NCBI GenBank assembly: GCA_027475525.1
Contig: JAMWFC010000116.1
Location: 2,851,826 to 2,915,825 of the forward strand
Reading direction: 5' to 3'
Length of the DNA stretch: 64,000 bases
From: Macrolepiota albuminosa
Taxonomy: Eukaryota > Basidiomycota > Agaricomycetes > Agaricales > Agaricaceae
In this document: piece by piece, positions 11,980 through 23,405 of the stretch
Layout: the number at the start of each line of letters is the position of its first letter
How positions within the stretch are numbered: the first letter of the stretch is position 1
Program-made: the position numbers and the translations under genes
Notes under the pieces: model-generated
The model's database searches: none
Seen by the model: only the letters and a program-made list of their open reading frames with translations
What the model was told of the DNA's origin: nothing

Positions 11980-13523
11980 TTAGACAGGCCATGATAATGA
12001 GCGAACGGCGGCAATCCAGGAGGCAGTTGCATCAGGATACTAGAGGTCCACAGTCAACTTCCATTGGTCGTAGTCCTTTGAGGGGAAAAGGAAGAAAACA
12101 TTACCTGCCAAACCATGACTCCGCCGTCTAAGATACAGATCATATTAATGGATATGGATCAGTCACTTGGAGAGCACTTACTCCAACCCTGGGCCTTAGC
12201 GGTCGCGAGGCACGAAGCGAGAGTAGATGTAGACATGAAGCCATTACTGGCGTCGCTGGTGGTCGCGGGCTTTCCAATAACGAGTTTAGATAACGGAACT
12301 CCGCTCTCTGCGATTTGAAAAAGTGCCGATTGAGGCCATGTACCAGAAGAGGTGGTCAGCAGTCCAGAACAGGTGGTATACTCAGATGTGCCCTCTTTAA
12401 ACTATGATGTTGGCAAACTTCAGGTTCAGGGATTGGAGAATACGTACGGTTGTAGAACTGGACATTATACCAGTCAATCAGATGGCCGACTGACGAGTCG
12501 ACATGGAGATATCCACCTCCAGGCCAAATGCCGGGAGAGAACCTTGGAAACATGTCATACTTCGGTCAAATATATCAGTTCAACTTCGAAAAATCAATTA
12601 CCACGGAGCAACGGCTAGCAAACAGGTGTGAGTCTAAGACATGGGTGCTCAGTCTTGATACTGACGAGCATGTGTGATGATGTAAGTCCCAGAAGGAAGC
12701 TGGGAACGAAGTTGAGTAGTGAAAGAAATCAGCCAAGCCTAAGAGGAATGATCATCATCCTGGAATACTGGAGGGCTGTACTTCAAAACTCACTTCAGCA
12801 CTTCCGCCGTCGAAAGCATTAAAGTCCTAGATAGACTCGGGGGTTAGCAGTTGGATCTCTGACAAGGAACCTTTGACCTCATAATCAACATCGACACCAT
12901 CAACATCAAATTGCTTAACCCAAGCCGCGAAGGTATTTGCTATTGCAATAGGATCGGCACCTATGCTTGTTGGAGCATCCGTCGAGCCAAAAACGGAGAC
13001 AATCAGTTTAATTCCAGCTGCTGCGTATTGAGACTTGATGGTCGCCCTCTGAGCGTCTGTAAGAATCGCCCATGCTTCGGCCTAGAAAGCTGAGATTAGA
13101 CATCTAGTTCCAAGGACATAGAATCAAGGCTGATTCATACCTGATCAAAAGCACCTTCAACGAGGAGGAAAGAAAGCGCGCTGGAAGGGGGCATCGTCGT
13201 CCACAACACTACGCAGAAGTAATATACTACATCATGACTTACAAAACATTGAATCCCTGGATGAGATGATAAACTCGTTATCATGTGCAGGAGAGAGCAA
13301 CACCTACTGTAATGTCGGAGACGTCCGGTGGGCTAGTAGGCCCGGTGAATTTATCCGAGTATATGACCCAGTGGGGAGGGGCAGGTGTAGCACGAGACAA
13401 GATTTCTCGGGCGTCATTGTCAAGACCATCGTATCTTGTCACATTAATTGCTGTAGACACGATGCCTTGGACAAACAGCAAAGCAGAGACAGCGAAAGTG
13501 AGCAGGGAAGTAAGCAAGACCAT
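11980..13523 (-). CDS. Secreted glycoside hydrolase family 18 protein (chitinase-like)
   Basis: Starts at ATG 13523 with a hydrophobic signal peptide (MVLLTSLLTFAVSALLFVQG); longer upstream reading lacks an in-frame ATG. Conserved blocks appear in order: PAPPHWVIYSDKFTG, GFNVFALSFLLVEGAFDQ, FGSTDAPTSIGADPIAIA, VDGVDVDYE (12877-12904), GGYLHVDSSVGHLIDWYN, VIGKPATTSDASNG and GGVMVWQYPDATASWI; stop at 11980. DGVDVDYE is the GH18 catalytic motif with the acid/base Glu last, so an active chitinase or endo-N-acetylglucosaminidase acting on chitin or N-glycans outside the cell is likely. Intron 1 is 13257-13307, and exon 2 is a 14-nt microexon (13243-13256). No 77-bp duplication falls in this gene and it looks intact. 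Confidence 0.85.
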
Positions 13524-15213
13524 AGAAACGACTTGATGACAGAAGTGGAGTCGCCAGGATGGATTCCCATGCAAGATGGGCTCCTTATATTTCGAACCAA
13601 AAAAAAATCACTGTACCCATACGCTCTTGAGAACTTGCCCAGGTGACAATGCACAAACTGATGGTGACCAATCATCGGGAAAACGAAGTCTCTGTTAATC
13701 CAAGTATAGAAGACCAAGACAATAAAGTTAAAACACGAGACGCCAGAGAAGACGAGTGTTCCGCAAGGTTCAAGTAGTAGAAGGGTTCAGAGGCTCACAG
13801 TTTTGTAAACATCACACATTACAATATGTCATGAGTTCACGACCAAGGAACATCTGTCTTGCCTAAGCCATATGACAGAAAGTTGACGGACCATTTATCT
13901 TATGGACATCGTACGATAGGGAGAAGGCAGAAAATGTCGACATCGCAGGAAGATGGTCTGATTTCCAGAGTGTTGAACACCACCGCCTACGATTGAACGC
14001 AGCGAAAACCGCGACTGTTGATAGCTCCGAGGGACGGAGTCAAGTGTTGTGCGCCTTTCCTGAGAGAGATGTCATCCGGTAACAAAACAGTCCTAATGAT
14101 AACAAGCTGGAAACAAAAGATAAATCTGGGCTGTTTGCAGCATCTAGCACTCAGCCATGTTATCAAGGAGTCACGTCACCCGTCAACCTTACTTCCAGGG
14201 ACAGAGCCAGCTGATGACCTGGAAGAGCTTTTGTCAACATAGTTTGTGAACGAACAGAAATACACACTGACTGGACAAGTTTGGTTCAGGTGATCTTGAT
14301 CGAACTAATTTAAGAAACTGGAGACCATCAGGTTCTGTCATGGCCATCATACCTTCTTTGTAGAGAAGCGCAACTTGCAAGGATACTCTGCACATAAACG
14401 GTCCCAGCAAAAGAGCACGTGTGGGATTTAACTGTCACCACGCAAATTCGATTAGGATGGCCTGAAGTCTAACAGGCTCAAAACAGGCTGAGACGGCATA
14501 GTCGGTGGATATGTTCATTCATGGTGTTGAGTCTATAGAGAGCAGGAGTGCCCCTTTCTGTTCCCTCCACCATATGATGAAGTAGTTACAGTTTCCGTCC
14601 CTCGAGCTCTGGAGTTCCGTATCTATCTAAAAGACACAAACCTCCAGTATGGTCTACATGGTCAATACAATCTAAAGATACGAACCTCCAGTTATAGCGA
14701 CGTTCCCTGAGTCTTCGCTGTCCCTTTTACGTGCCAGTTTGCCTCCGCATATGGTGGTTGCGAGAGTCAGTGAGTAGCCAAGGTAGGCGAATTAGCTATC
14801 TTCAGGGGACGGATGCACAACCTGATTGATCAGTCACGTTTCATCAACACTAATTGAAGCAGCCAGATGCTGTAACATTCTCAATACAATCAGCCGTAAG
14901 AATCCGAGAAGTCGCCTTAAAAAGCAGTTCGGCAGTATCAAGACAGCCTGACTTGTATTATCATATGGAGAAGTATGTGATGAATGGGAGAGGGGGAGAC
15001 AGATTTGGTTATGAGAGTCTAAAACGGCATTCAATTTCAATTGACTTGGACTGTGATTCTGTCAAAAGGCGGCATTCCCATAACCGAATGGATGGCGGGG
15101 ATGCCACGTGAGTTCGATCAGAACTTTTCTGGACCCCATGAGTTCACTTCATTTTGTTATGTCACTCCTTCCAAATCCTTTCTTCCCTTTGTCCAGTTCC
15201 TTTGTTGAATTTC
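13524..15213. other. Intergenic stretch, no gene recognised
   Basis: Divergent spacer between the GH18 gene and the coiled-coil gene. I see no exon series or RNA gene. An imperfect local repeat (about 40 bp containing ACCTCCAGT) occurs at 14630-14695. Open frames at 14018-14242 and 14854-15111 show no domain or signal. Confidence 0.45.
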
Positions 15214-16058
15214 ATGGCATCAGCCGGCTCCTCAAGCAGCCTTGAGAGCTTACCAGGTCAACCAGTACGGAGAGATTGGCCGGTGTATGTTCCATCTGGG
15301 TGAGTACAAGGATCACATGTATCTTCGTGTCCCTGGGTTGACTTTACCGTATAGGAAATTGGAGTCAGTCTTGGCACGAGCATCGCAGAAAGCTCTACAG
15401 TATGAACACCAGATGAAGGAGCTGGAGGCGAGTTGTGGTCAATGCTCTTGTCCCCCATGGAGGCTAAATCAATGCTCATAACCAGGTCAAATTGTCCGAG
15501 GGCCTGAGTAACTTTCGTGCCATTGATAGTCTCATCCAGGAGTCTCATAGCAGTCTTCAGGCGAGCATTGCTATCTAAATTTCCTTGCTCAAACTTTGTC
15601 TGATCTATGTTTCAGCGAAACACATGGCGAGCTGAACGAGCTTGTCAAACTCAAGTGCCACACATTAATGGCGAACTTGACGAGTCTTTGAAAGTGTTGT
15701 CCGACCTCGCCGATACTTTACCCACCATACAATCCCAGTTGACTAACGTTCGAATCGTTTATGATTCCGGTCGACAGAAGGTCAATCTAGTTCCTTGTCT
15801 TTGATTGTTGCTAACACTTAGTAAAAGGCTAAAACACTTGTTTCGGAACTTGGCTGGCTTAACACTGAATTTTACGAGCGGTGGCGACGTATAATATTCT
15901 CTAACTCCAGTCCCGTGTCCTGGAGATGGAAGGCAATTATGCGTGCCCTATTTACATTTATGTTCGTTATTGGCGCATATCTCTTTTGGCTCCTCGTCAT
16001 GGGAGCATACCGAGCTCACCGACATAGGCTGGTTTGGGGTGAAAAGCTCATGTCTTGA
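15214..16058 (+). CDS. Coiled-coil protein with C-terminal membrane segment, unrecognised
   Basis: ATG at 15214 opens a Ser-rich N-terminus (MASAGSSSSLESLPGQPVRR). Heptad-like coiled-coil segments follow: LARASQKALQYEHQMKELEA, LSNFRAIDSLIQESHSSL, GELNELVKLKCHTLMANL, VLSDLADTLPTIQSQLTNV and LVSELGWLNTEFYERWRR. A single hydrophobic span near the C-terminus (LFTFMFVIGAYLFWLLVMG) precedes a basic tail ending at TGA 16058. This suggests a tail-anchored or C-terminally anchored membrane protein. I do not recognise the family. The joins between coiled-coil segments do not keep one frame: about 15450 and about 15680 each need a shift of one base, so this copy is either mis-sequenced or degenerate. 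It is the upstream neighbour of the Helitron. Confidence 0.55.
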
Positions 16059-16489
16059 TTCTAATCGTCTCAACCTCCCCATCAGCTACAATAAGCCCGC
16101 ATTCTTCTGGACATATCTCGCTTATTTCCGATTCCAACAAAGAGATAGATCAGATGTACCATTAGCATGTAATTATTCTGTACAATCTATAATATATTAA
16201 TATATGGGACGACGCCTGGGAAAAACTAATGCTGACCAAGGCTGACCAAGAACCTTCCTTTTTGGGTAACGACATCTCATTTTCGTACTGAGAGTCTCAA
16301 TTTTAGTACTTAGAGTATAAAAAATAAAAAATATATATTGTAAACTTTAATATTAATATAAATACTATGTTTGGACATTTTTTGAAGGTGTCCGGATGAG
16401 AAGAGGCCAAACGCGATTTAGTGGACACTACTTTTCACGCCTCGCGTGCTCTTTGACCACACATGACCAAACAAACTCGAAATTCACCG

Positions 16490-16916
16490 TTGTAGTGAGA
16501 AGACACTACAAACAAAGTAAGTGTCAATTTGTTGATTGATTGATTTATGTTTACAAACGTTGAATTCAGCTTATTCAACACTACAAACAAATTTACAACA
16601 AAGTAAGTATTGGCTTATTTATTATTGATCAATTAATAAACATTCAATTCAGCTACAAACAATTCCGAAATCGTTACAACAAAGTAAGTGTTGGTTTGTT
16701 TATTATTGATTAATGCTAATTCAGCTTATTTGACACTACAAATAGTATTTGACACTACAAACAAATCCGAAATCATTACAACAAAGTAAGTATTGGTTTA
16801 TTTATTATTGATCAATGCTAATACATATTCAATTCAGCTTATTTAACACTACAAACAGTTAGTATCAGTTCATTTATTATTGTTCAATGCTAATAAACAT
16901 TGAATTCAGCTTATTA
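16490..16916 (+). repeat. Tandem array of intron-like units in the Helitron leader
   Basis: Five diverged units of about 70-110 bp. Each has an exon-like part (ACACTACAAACAAA, TTACAACAAA) followed by an intron-like part: GTAAGT at 16517, 16613, 16684 and 16796 (degenerate GTTAGT at 16858), a T-rich stretch TTTATTATTGATCAATGCTAAT that resembles a branch site (written here as TTTATTATTGA, then TCAATGCTAAT), and TTCAG ending at 16569, 16652, 16724, 16837 and 16909. Confidence 0.8.
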
Positions 16917-17022
16917 GTGAAAGCTTGACAACATCTAGCTATTGATATACTAGATATATCATCATGTATGTAACTTTTAAAGAGTTTGAACTATTGAAAT
17001 GCTTAAAAAATCAATAATTTAG

Positions 17023-20000
17023 GCAATCTTCAACTACTCATTCTGAACCCAGTACTCCTGAAGGTCAAAGACAGCAGGCTAGGATTGAAAGCAGGCTTCA
17101 ACAGTTGCAAATGACTGATCCTGATGATCGTCGTGCACATAGAAGTAGAAGATCTACTTCTGTGGTTATACCACTTCATTTTGGAACTGGGGATAGAGAG
17201 TCTGGGGGTATAGGGTCTGGGGATAGAGAGTCTGGGGGTAGAGAGTCTGGAAATATGCCTATTGTTGCTCAGGATCCATTTGCTATTGTCATTCCTCAAA
17301 CTGAAGGAACTGAGGGTAGAGAGTCTGGGATATGCCTATTGTTGCTCAGGATCCATTTGCTATTGTCATTCCTCAAACTGAAGGAACTGAGGGTAGAGAG
17401 TCTGGAGATAGAGAGTCTGGGGGTATAGGGTCTGGGGATAGAGAGTCTGGGGGTAGAGAGTCTGGAAATATGCCTATTGTTGCTCAGGATCCATTTGCTA
17501 TTGTCATTCCTCAAACTGAAGGAACTGAGGGTAGAGAGTCTGGGGATAGAGAGTCTGGGGGTATAGGGTCTGGGGGTATAGAGTCTAGGGATAGAGAGTC
17601 TGGGGGAGGAGAGTCTGGGGGTATAGGGATTGGGGGAGGAGAGTCTGGGGGGGTATAGAGTCTAGGGATAGAGAGTCTGGGGGAGGAGAGTCTGGGGGTA
17701 TAGGGATTGGGGGAGGAGAGTCTGGGGGTATAGGGTCTGGGGGTAGAGAGTCTGGGAATATGCCTATTGTTGCTCAGGATCCATTTGCTATTGTCATTCC
17801 TCAAACTCTTTTGCCTGAAGGATGGGATGGACCTTTACAGAATCCTATACCTAGAATGGTGCCACCTCTACCTGTTTCTACATCCAGAAGAAACAATAGG
17901 CCCAGAATGGTACCACTTCTACCTGCTCTCCCTCTTCCTATACATAGAAGAGACAACCTGCCTACTATTGCTCCACTTCCTGTGGACATTCCTGAAACTG
18001 TTCTGCCTGAAGGATGGAACACTCCTTTACAGAATCCTATGCCTATGGTGCCACCCCTACCTGCTCTGGCATTTAGAAGAGTCAGAAATGTATCTGTACA
18101 GAATTCTATGCCATCTCTGCCAGCTCCCACACTAGCAGAATTACAAGAGCAGGAAAGGCTGAGACATATGGCTATGGTTCAAGAACAACAGAGGCAACAG
18201 GAATTGGCACAAGCAGTAGTAGAGGAGCATTATAGAGTCCTACCAGAAGATCCTAGAAATAATCCTGCTGAGGATATGGAGGAGGACTTGGAATATGTGG
18301 ATCCACCTGTGCAAAATCTACCAGCACCTCCTATGCTACCAAGGGTTGATCATATTCAAGGCATAAATGCTTTGCCAAGAGGAAGACAGCCTTATATAGA
18401 TGAACCCTCAGCACATTATCTTGGTCTTATGGATGTCATATGTCCACACTGTCAGGCTCTACATTGGGATGCTGAAAAGCTCACCAATTCTACTAGACAT
18501 CATAAAAAGTTTGGCATGTGCTGTCTACAAGGCCAGATCGATTTGCCCAGACTTGCAGATGCACCCCCAGAACTGATTGACCTACTCCAAGGCCAGCACC
18601 CCCTTTCTGATGCTTTCAAAGCATCTATTCGCCAATACAATGCAGCCTTTGCATTTACATCTCTGGGAGTCAAAATTGATCATGCGATTATGAATGCTCC
18701 AGGACCATACAGCTTTAGGATTAATGGAGAGCTCCATCATCTGACAGGTGCTTTGCTTCCAACTGAAGGTGATCATCCTGTGTATGCACAACTCTACTTC
18801 TATGATCACAATCAACAATTGGCTTTTCGTCAGAGAAGCAATCCTAGATTGGATCCTCAGATAATGGCCTCTTTGCAGGATATGCTTCATAGAGTCAATC
18901 CCTTTATTGGCTTATACAAGCATGCAAAGCAGATTATGACAGAAGTACCTGAAGGCCAACCACAAAGGCTTTCTGTTCAACTTAGAGCTGACTTTGGAGA
19001 CCATCGACGCTATAACAACCCTAATGAACAGGAAGGAGTTGCTGCAATTATACCAGGAGATGGTTCTGAAGAACGATCAGATCACCGTGACATAGTCCTG
19101 CATCTGCATGGAGGTCAATTGAAGCGAATCAGCCATCTACACCCCTATTACACACCTCTGCATTACACTATCATATTTCCAACTGGAGAACCTGGATTTC
19201 ACACCGATATTCAATCTCAATTTGGACCAGCAGGAGAACAAAGAGCCAAAAAAGTCAGCCAAACTGCATATTATGCATATAGGCTGCAGCAAAGAGCTTT
19301 GGAAGCTAATGCTGCATTGCTTTGGAGTGGCAGACTGTTTCAGCAATATGTTGTGGATGCATGGGCATCAACTGAGCAGAACAAGCTCAATTGGGTCCGG
19401 CACAATCAAAAGAAGATTAGGGCTGAAGTGTATCAAGGGGTGGTCGATGCGGCTGCTGGAGATGAAGACTTACGCAGGCAAAGCCGACGGGTAGTCCTTC
19501 CCTCTTCTCATGTTGGAAGTGAACGACACATGCAGCAATTATTCCAGGACTCTATGGCTATTTGCAGGCATTTCCATAAACCAGATCTCTTCATCACCAT
19601 GACTGCCAATCCAAAGTGGCCTGAAATAGAAGAGGCTCTGCTAAAAGAACCTATGGTTAATGGAAAGAGGCAAACAGCTTCTGACCGTCCAGATATTGTT
19701 GCCAGAGTATTTGAACTCAAGAAGAATGCTCTTTTGAAGGACATAAAAGATGGTCTATTTGGAAAATGTGTGGCATCTGTCCATACCATTGAATTTCAAA
19801 AGAGGGGACTTCCACATATACATATCTTGATCTTTTTCCATCATCATGACAAGATCAAAGATGCAGCTCATGTGGACACTATTGTTTCTGCTCAAATTCC
19901 TGATCCAGTGACTCAGCCTCAATTGTATCAGGTATTGGCTTTGCTTAAATTATCAATGCAGTAGCTGACCTTTGTTATTAGGTTGTTACTACCAATATGG

Positions 20001-22678
20001 TTCATGGTCCATGTGGAGCAGATTTTCCCAATGCCAAGTGCATGGTAGATGGCAAATGTTCCAAGAGATATCCCAAGGAATTTCAGGAAGCTACACAGTA
20101 TGGTGATGATGGCTATCCCCAATATGCCAGACCTAACAATGGCCGCTTTTTTGAAAAGCATGGTCGTCGTTATGACAATCGTAATGTTGTCCCATACAAT
20201 CCATATCTCTCAGCCAAATTCCAATGTCATATCAATGTGGAAGTCTGTGCTTCAGTGGATGCAATCAAATACATTCACAAGTACATCTACAAGGGCCATG
20301 ATAGGACAACTTTGGAGATTGCTAGGGAGGAGAGGGATGAAATCAAGGAACATTTGGATGCCAGATACATTTCTGCTCCTGAGGCTTGCTGGCACATCTT
20401 TGAATTCAACATGCATGCTGAATATCCTTCAGTGTACAGATTGCCTGTGCACTTGGAAAACCAGCATGAAGTCTATTTCCCAGATGATGAACCAATACAG
20501 GTGGTGGCTGCTAGACCTAATGCAGACAAGACTGCACTCACAGCTTGGTTTGAAGCCAATACCAGGTTTCCCAATAATAACACTACTTATCAGAACTTTC
20601 CAACCAAGTTTGTTTATGAGCCATCTAAACGGAGTTGGAAGGAGAGGCAGAGAGGTACAGCAATTGGGAGGATGTACTTTGCTTCACCAAGACAGGGAGA
20701 AAGGTTCTATCTCAGGATGCTCTTGACTGTTGTAACCAATGCAACTTCATGGGCTGATCTCAGGACAGTCAATGGCCATATCTATCCCACTTATCAAGAA
20801 GCATGCAAGGCTCTAGGTCTTTTGGAGGATGATGCAGAATGGAGGCAGTGTCTCACTGAAGCTGCTCCAATCCAACTAGGATCAGCTCTCAGGCAGCTGT
20901 TTTGCACTATTCTATTCCACTGTGCTCCTGCCACTCCTGAGGCTCTATGGAATGAATTCAAGCATTCTATCTGTGATGATCTTCGACACAGATTGGAACA
21001 TACTAGGCAGTATAGGGACCGGATCTTTACCAATGAGGATATTTATGACTATGGCCTTTATCTCATCAATGACACTTTGATGAATTTTGGGAAAACTCTG
21101 AAAGACTTTCCCAACATGCCAGAGGCTCAACAGAATTGGAACATAGTTCCAGGTAATTGGCATTTGCATAAAAGATTGACTTGAATACTGATCATTCTTC
21201 TAGGCAACAGGCTTTTAGAAGATGAAACCAATTATGATGTTGAAGAGCTCAAGCAAAGAGTGGAGGGTAACAAGGCCAAGTTCAATGTGGAACAACTGGA
21301 GACTTTCAATGCTGTCATGAACTCAGTCAACAACAATTTGGGCAGGATGCTATTCATTCACAGTGCTGGAGGATGTGGCAAAACCTTTGTCTGCAATACT
21401 CTGGCTGCTGCAGTTCGTTCCAATGGAGATGTGGCATTATGTGTAGCATCATCTGGCATTGCTGCCTTATTGTTGGAAGGGGGTAGGACAGCTCATTCAA
21501 GATTCAAAATCCCCATTCCTGCTCTTGACACATCCATTGCCAATATCAAGAGAGGAACCCAGTTATCACAGCTCATACTTCGCACCAAAGTTGTTATTTG
21601 GGATGAAGTTCCAATGCAACACAAAAATGCCATTGACTCTGTCGATCGTGGCTTTAGAGACATCTTCGATAATGACATTTCCTTTGGTGGAGTCACTGTG
21701 GTTTTTGGAGGGGACTTTAGGCAAACTCTTCCAGTGGTTCCACATGGACTCAGGCAGCAGATGATTGCTGCTTCACTCAAAAGGGGCCGACTTTGGGATC
21801 ATATCCAAGTCCACTACTTGGTCCAAAATATGAGATTGGATCAGACTGCAGAGAATATTGCTCATGCAGCTTGGTTGTTGGATGTTGGTGCAGGGAAAAA
21901 TCTAGGACCTGGAGAAACAGTCAAACTGCCTGAAAGGATGATCTGTGATGACAATTCTATCACTGGATTGATTTCTTCCACATATCCTGATATTGGTCAT
22001 CCTCAAAATGATCAGTATTACCTGGACCGGACTATTCTCTCTGGCAAGAACTCGGATATAGAGGAGATCAATGCAGAAGTTCTAGAGAGGTATCCAGGGG
22101 AAGAAAGGATCTTACAGAGTGCAGATTCTGTTCTCTCTGATAACAGGAATCCTGATGGCCTTGCATTATATCCTGTGGAATATCTCAACTCTTTGAAAGC
22201 CAGTAGTTTGCCTTTGGCTAAACTGGCTTTGAAGATTGGAGTTCCTGTCATGCTTCTCAGGAATCTGGACACAACCAAAGGACTTTGCAATGGAACAAGA
22301 ATGATTATCACTCACATCAGCACTAGAGTTCTCAGATGTCGTATTATCAGTGGAGATGCCAAGTTTGCAGGTTCAACTGTTTTGATTCCAAGGATCAATC
22401 TAGATGCCTCTGAAGAGGATTTGCCCATACCATTACGCAGGAGACAGTTTCCAATTCGATTGGCCTTTGCTATGACTATCAACAAGTCTCAAGGGCAATC
22501 AGTCAAGCATGTTGGATTGGACCTTCGATCACCGGTTTTTACACATGGCCAACTCTATGTTGCACTTTCTCGATGCACATCAGGAGATCGTATCAAGGTG
22601 ATTTTGTCAGAAGAAAATACATCAAGAGCGACTGCAAATATTGTGTATCAAGAAGTTCTTAATGGTTTACAAATGTAA
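17023..22678 (+). CDS. Helitron Rep-helicase (HUH endonuclease plus PIF1-type helicase)
   Basis: Three main exons: 17023-19931, 19982-21152 and 21204-22678; introns 19932-19981 and 21153-21203 keep the frame. The first exon begins after an AG at 17021-17022, and the true start is in an exon I could not place. The N-terminus is low-complexity (GRESG repeats), then Pro-rich. A Cys/His motif (CPHCQALHW) leads into the Rep domain with the HUH motif (RGLPHIHILIFF, about 19810) and the two-tyrosine motif (YIHKYIYKG, about 20270). The helicase has Walker A GGCGKTF (about 21370), Walker B VVIWDEVPM (about 21600) and a late motif of PIF1 type (MTINKSQGQS, about 22475). All catalytic signatures are present. 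Frames 17105, 17332 and 17760 become one if one copy of each 77-bp duplication is dropped. Confidence 0.88.
17253..17406. repeat. 77-bp perfect tandem duplication 14
   Basis: Copies 17253-17329 and 17330-17406 are identical. Inside the Helitron minisatellite; shifts the frame from that of 17105 to that of 17332. Confidence 0.93.
17572..17725. repeat. 77-bp perfect tandem duplication 15
   Basis: Copies 17572-17648 and 17649-17725 are identical. Inside the Helitron minisatellite; shifts the frame from that of 17332 to that of 17760. Confidence 0.9.
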
Positions 22679-22994
22679 GTGTGATTGTTAATTATATACT
22701 TATTACTAACTTTATATTTTAGCATCTAACTTGATACTGTACATATAACTTGGAATTGTAGCATTATTTTTTGGGTTTACAAATGTGAGTATGATTGTTA
22801 ATTACCTACTTATTACTAACTTTTATATTTTAGCATCTAACTTGATATTTGTTGATACTGTACTAATAGAATATATATAACTTGGAATTGTAACATCATT
22901 TCTTGATAAATGTGAACTTTCTATTCTTTAACAACATATGCTTGAACCAGTAAGACATAATGAAAGTAAGTCATGATAGAAGTTGAGTTATGAA

Positions 22995-23162
22995 TATACA
23001 TATTTGGAACCCCTAACCGAACGAAGTGAGGTTGGGGTGAAGGCTGAGTTACTTATATACATATTTGGAGCCCTAACCGAACGAAGTGAGGTTGGGGTGG
23101 AGGCTAAGTTACTTATACATACTTGGAGCCCTAACCGAACGAAGTGAGGTTAGGGTGGAGGC
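22995..23162 (+). repeat. Three tandem hairpin units 3' of the Helitron gene
   Basis: CCCTAACCGAACGAAGTGAG starts at 23011, 23071 and 23129 (periods 60 and 58 bp), each followed by GTTGGGGTG or GTTAGGGTG and spaced by a T/A-rich linker (ACTTATATACATA). CCTAACC pairs with GGTTAGG (or GGTTGGG), so each unit can fold. Confidence 0.85.
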
Positions 23163-23316
23163 TTAGTTGGGGGGGGTTTGGGGGCGAAGCCCCCAACGAG
23201 CTACGAAATTCGTGCCGAAGGCACGAATCGTAGCTCGTATTAGTTGGGGGGGGTTTGGGGGCGAAGCCCCCAACGAGCTACGAAATTCGTGCCGAAGGCA
23301 CGAATCGTAGCTCGTA
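23163..23316. repeat. 77-bp perfect tandem duplication 16, carrying strong hairpins
   Basis: Copies 23163-23239 and 23240-23316 are identical. Each holds GGGGGCGAAGCCCCC (23180-23194; 6-bp stem, GAA loop) and a 39-nt palindrome (23198-23236; GAGCTACG paired with CGTAGCTC, inner ATTCGTGCC-GAA-GGCACGAAT). The element is a candidate Helitron 3' terminator; the doubling itself has the artefact period. Confidence 0.9.
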
Positions 23317-23405
23317 CTACTTACACTAACCCTCCGAACTTGAAATGTCATTTGTTATGAATCGCACGTGCTTATTCAAATTCCTTAGCAACTTCATTTA
23401 TAGTC

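Larger units (their letters stand above)
17186..17757 (+). repeat. Coding minisatellite (GRESG-type repeats) in the Helitron gene
   Basis: Irregular repeats of AGAGAGTCTGGGGG-like 15- to 18-base units coding for Arg-Glu-Ser-Gly-Gly blocks, interspersed with repeated copies of MPIVAQDPFAIVIPQ. Reading stays open in one frame between the two duplication artefacts. Confidence 0.85.
16485..23316 (+). mobile_element. Helitron rolling-circle transposon (borders approximate)
   Basis: Contains a Rep/helicase gene of the Helitron class flanked by a 5' tandem array (16490-16915) and a 3' array of hairpins (23000-23316), inserted between the 15.2 kb gene and VPS5. Base use changes to A/T-rich here. Helitrons move by rolling-circle replication and end in a 3' hairpin near a CTRR terminus; the strong hairpins at 23180-23236 fit that position, but I could not place a TC start or a CTRR end unambiguously. 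The coding sequence is intact once two 77-bp duplications are discounted, which suggests a recent insertion. Confidence 0.85.

Noticed and set aside
14630..14695. Possible further 77-bp duplication (ACCTCCAGT repeated)
   Set aside because: Imperfect and of a different period, so not part of the artefact series.
17461..17540. Third copy of the MPIVAQDPFAIVIPQ segment as another artefact junction
   Set aside because: Spacing is not 77 bp and the frame stays open, so it is a genuine minisatellite unit.
17760..19964. ATG at 17760 as the start of the Helitron protein
   Set aside because: The same peptide occurs upstream in a continuous frame once the duplications are discounted, so the start lies further 5'.
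23163..23316. CRISPR-like or terminal inverted repeat array
   Set aside because: Two identical 77-bp copies carrying palindromes, with no spacers; better explained by one hairpin block doubled by the assembly.
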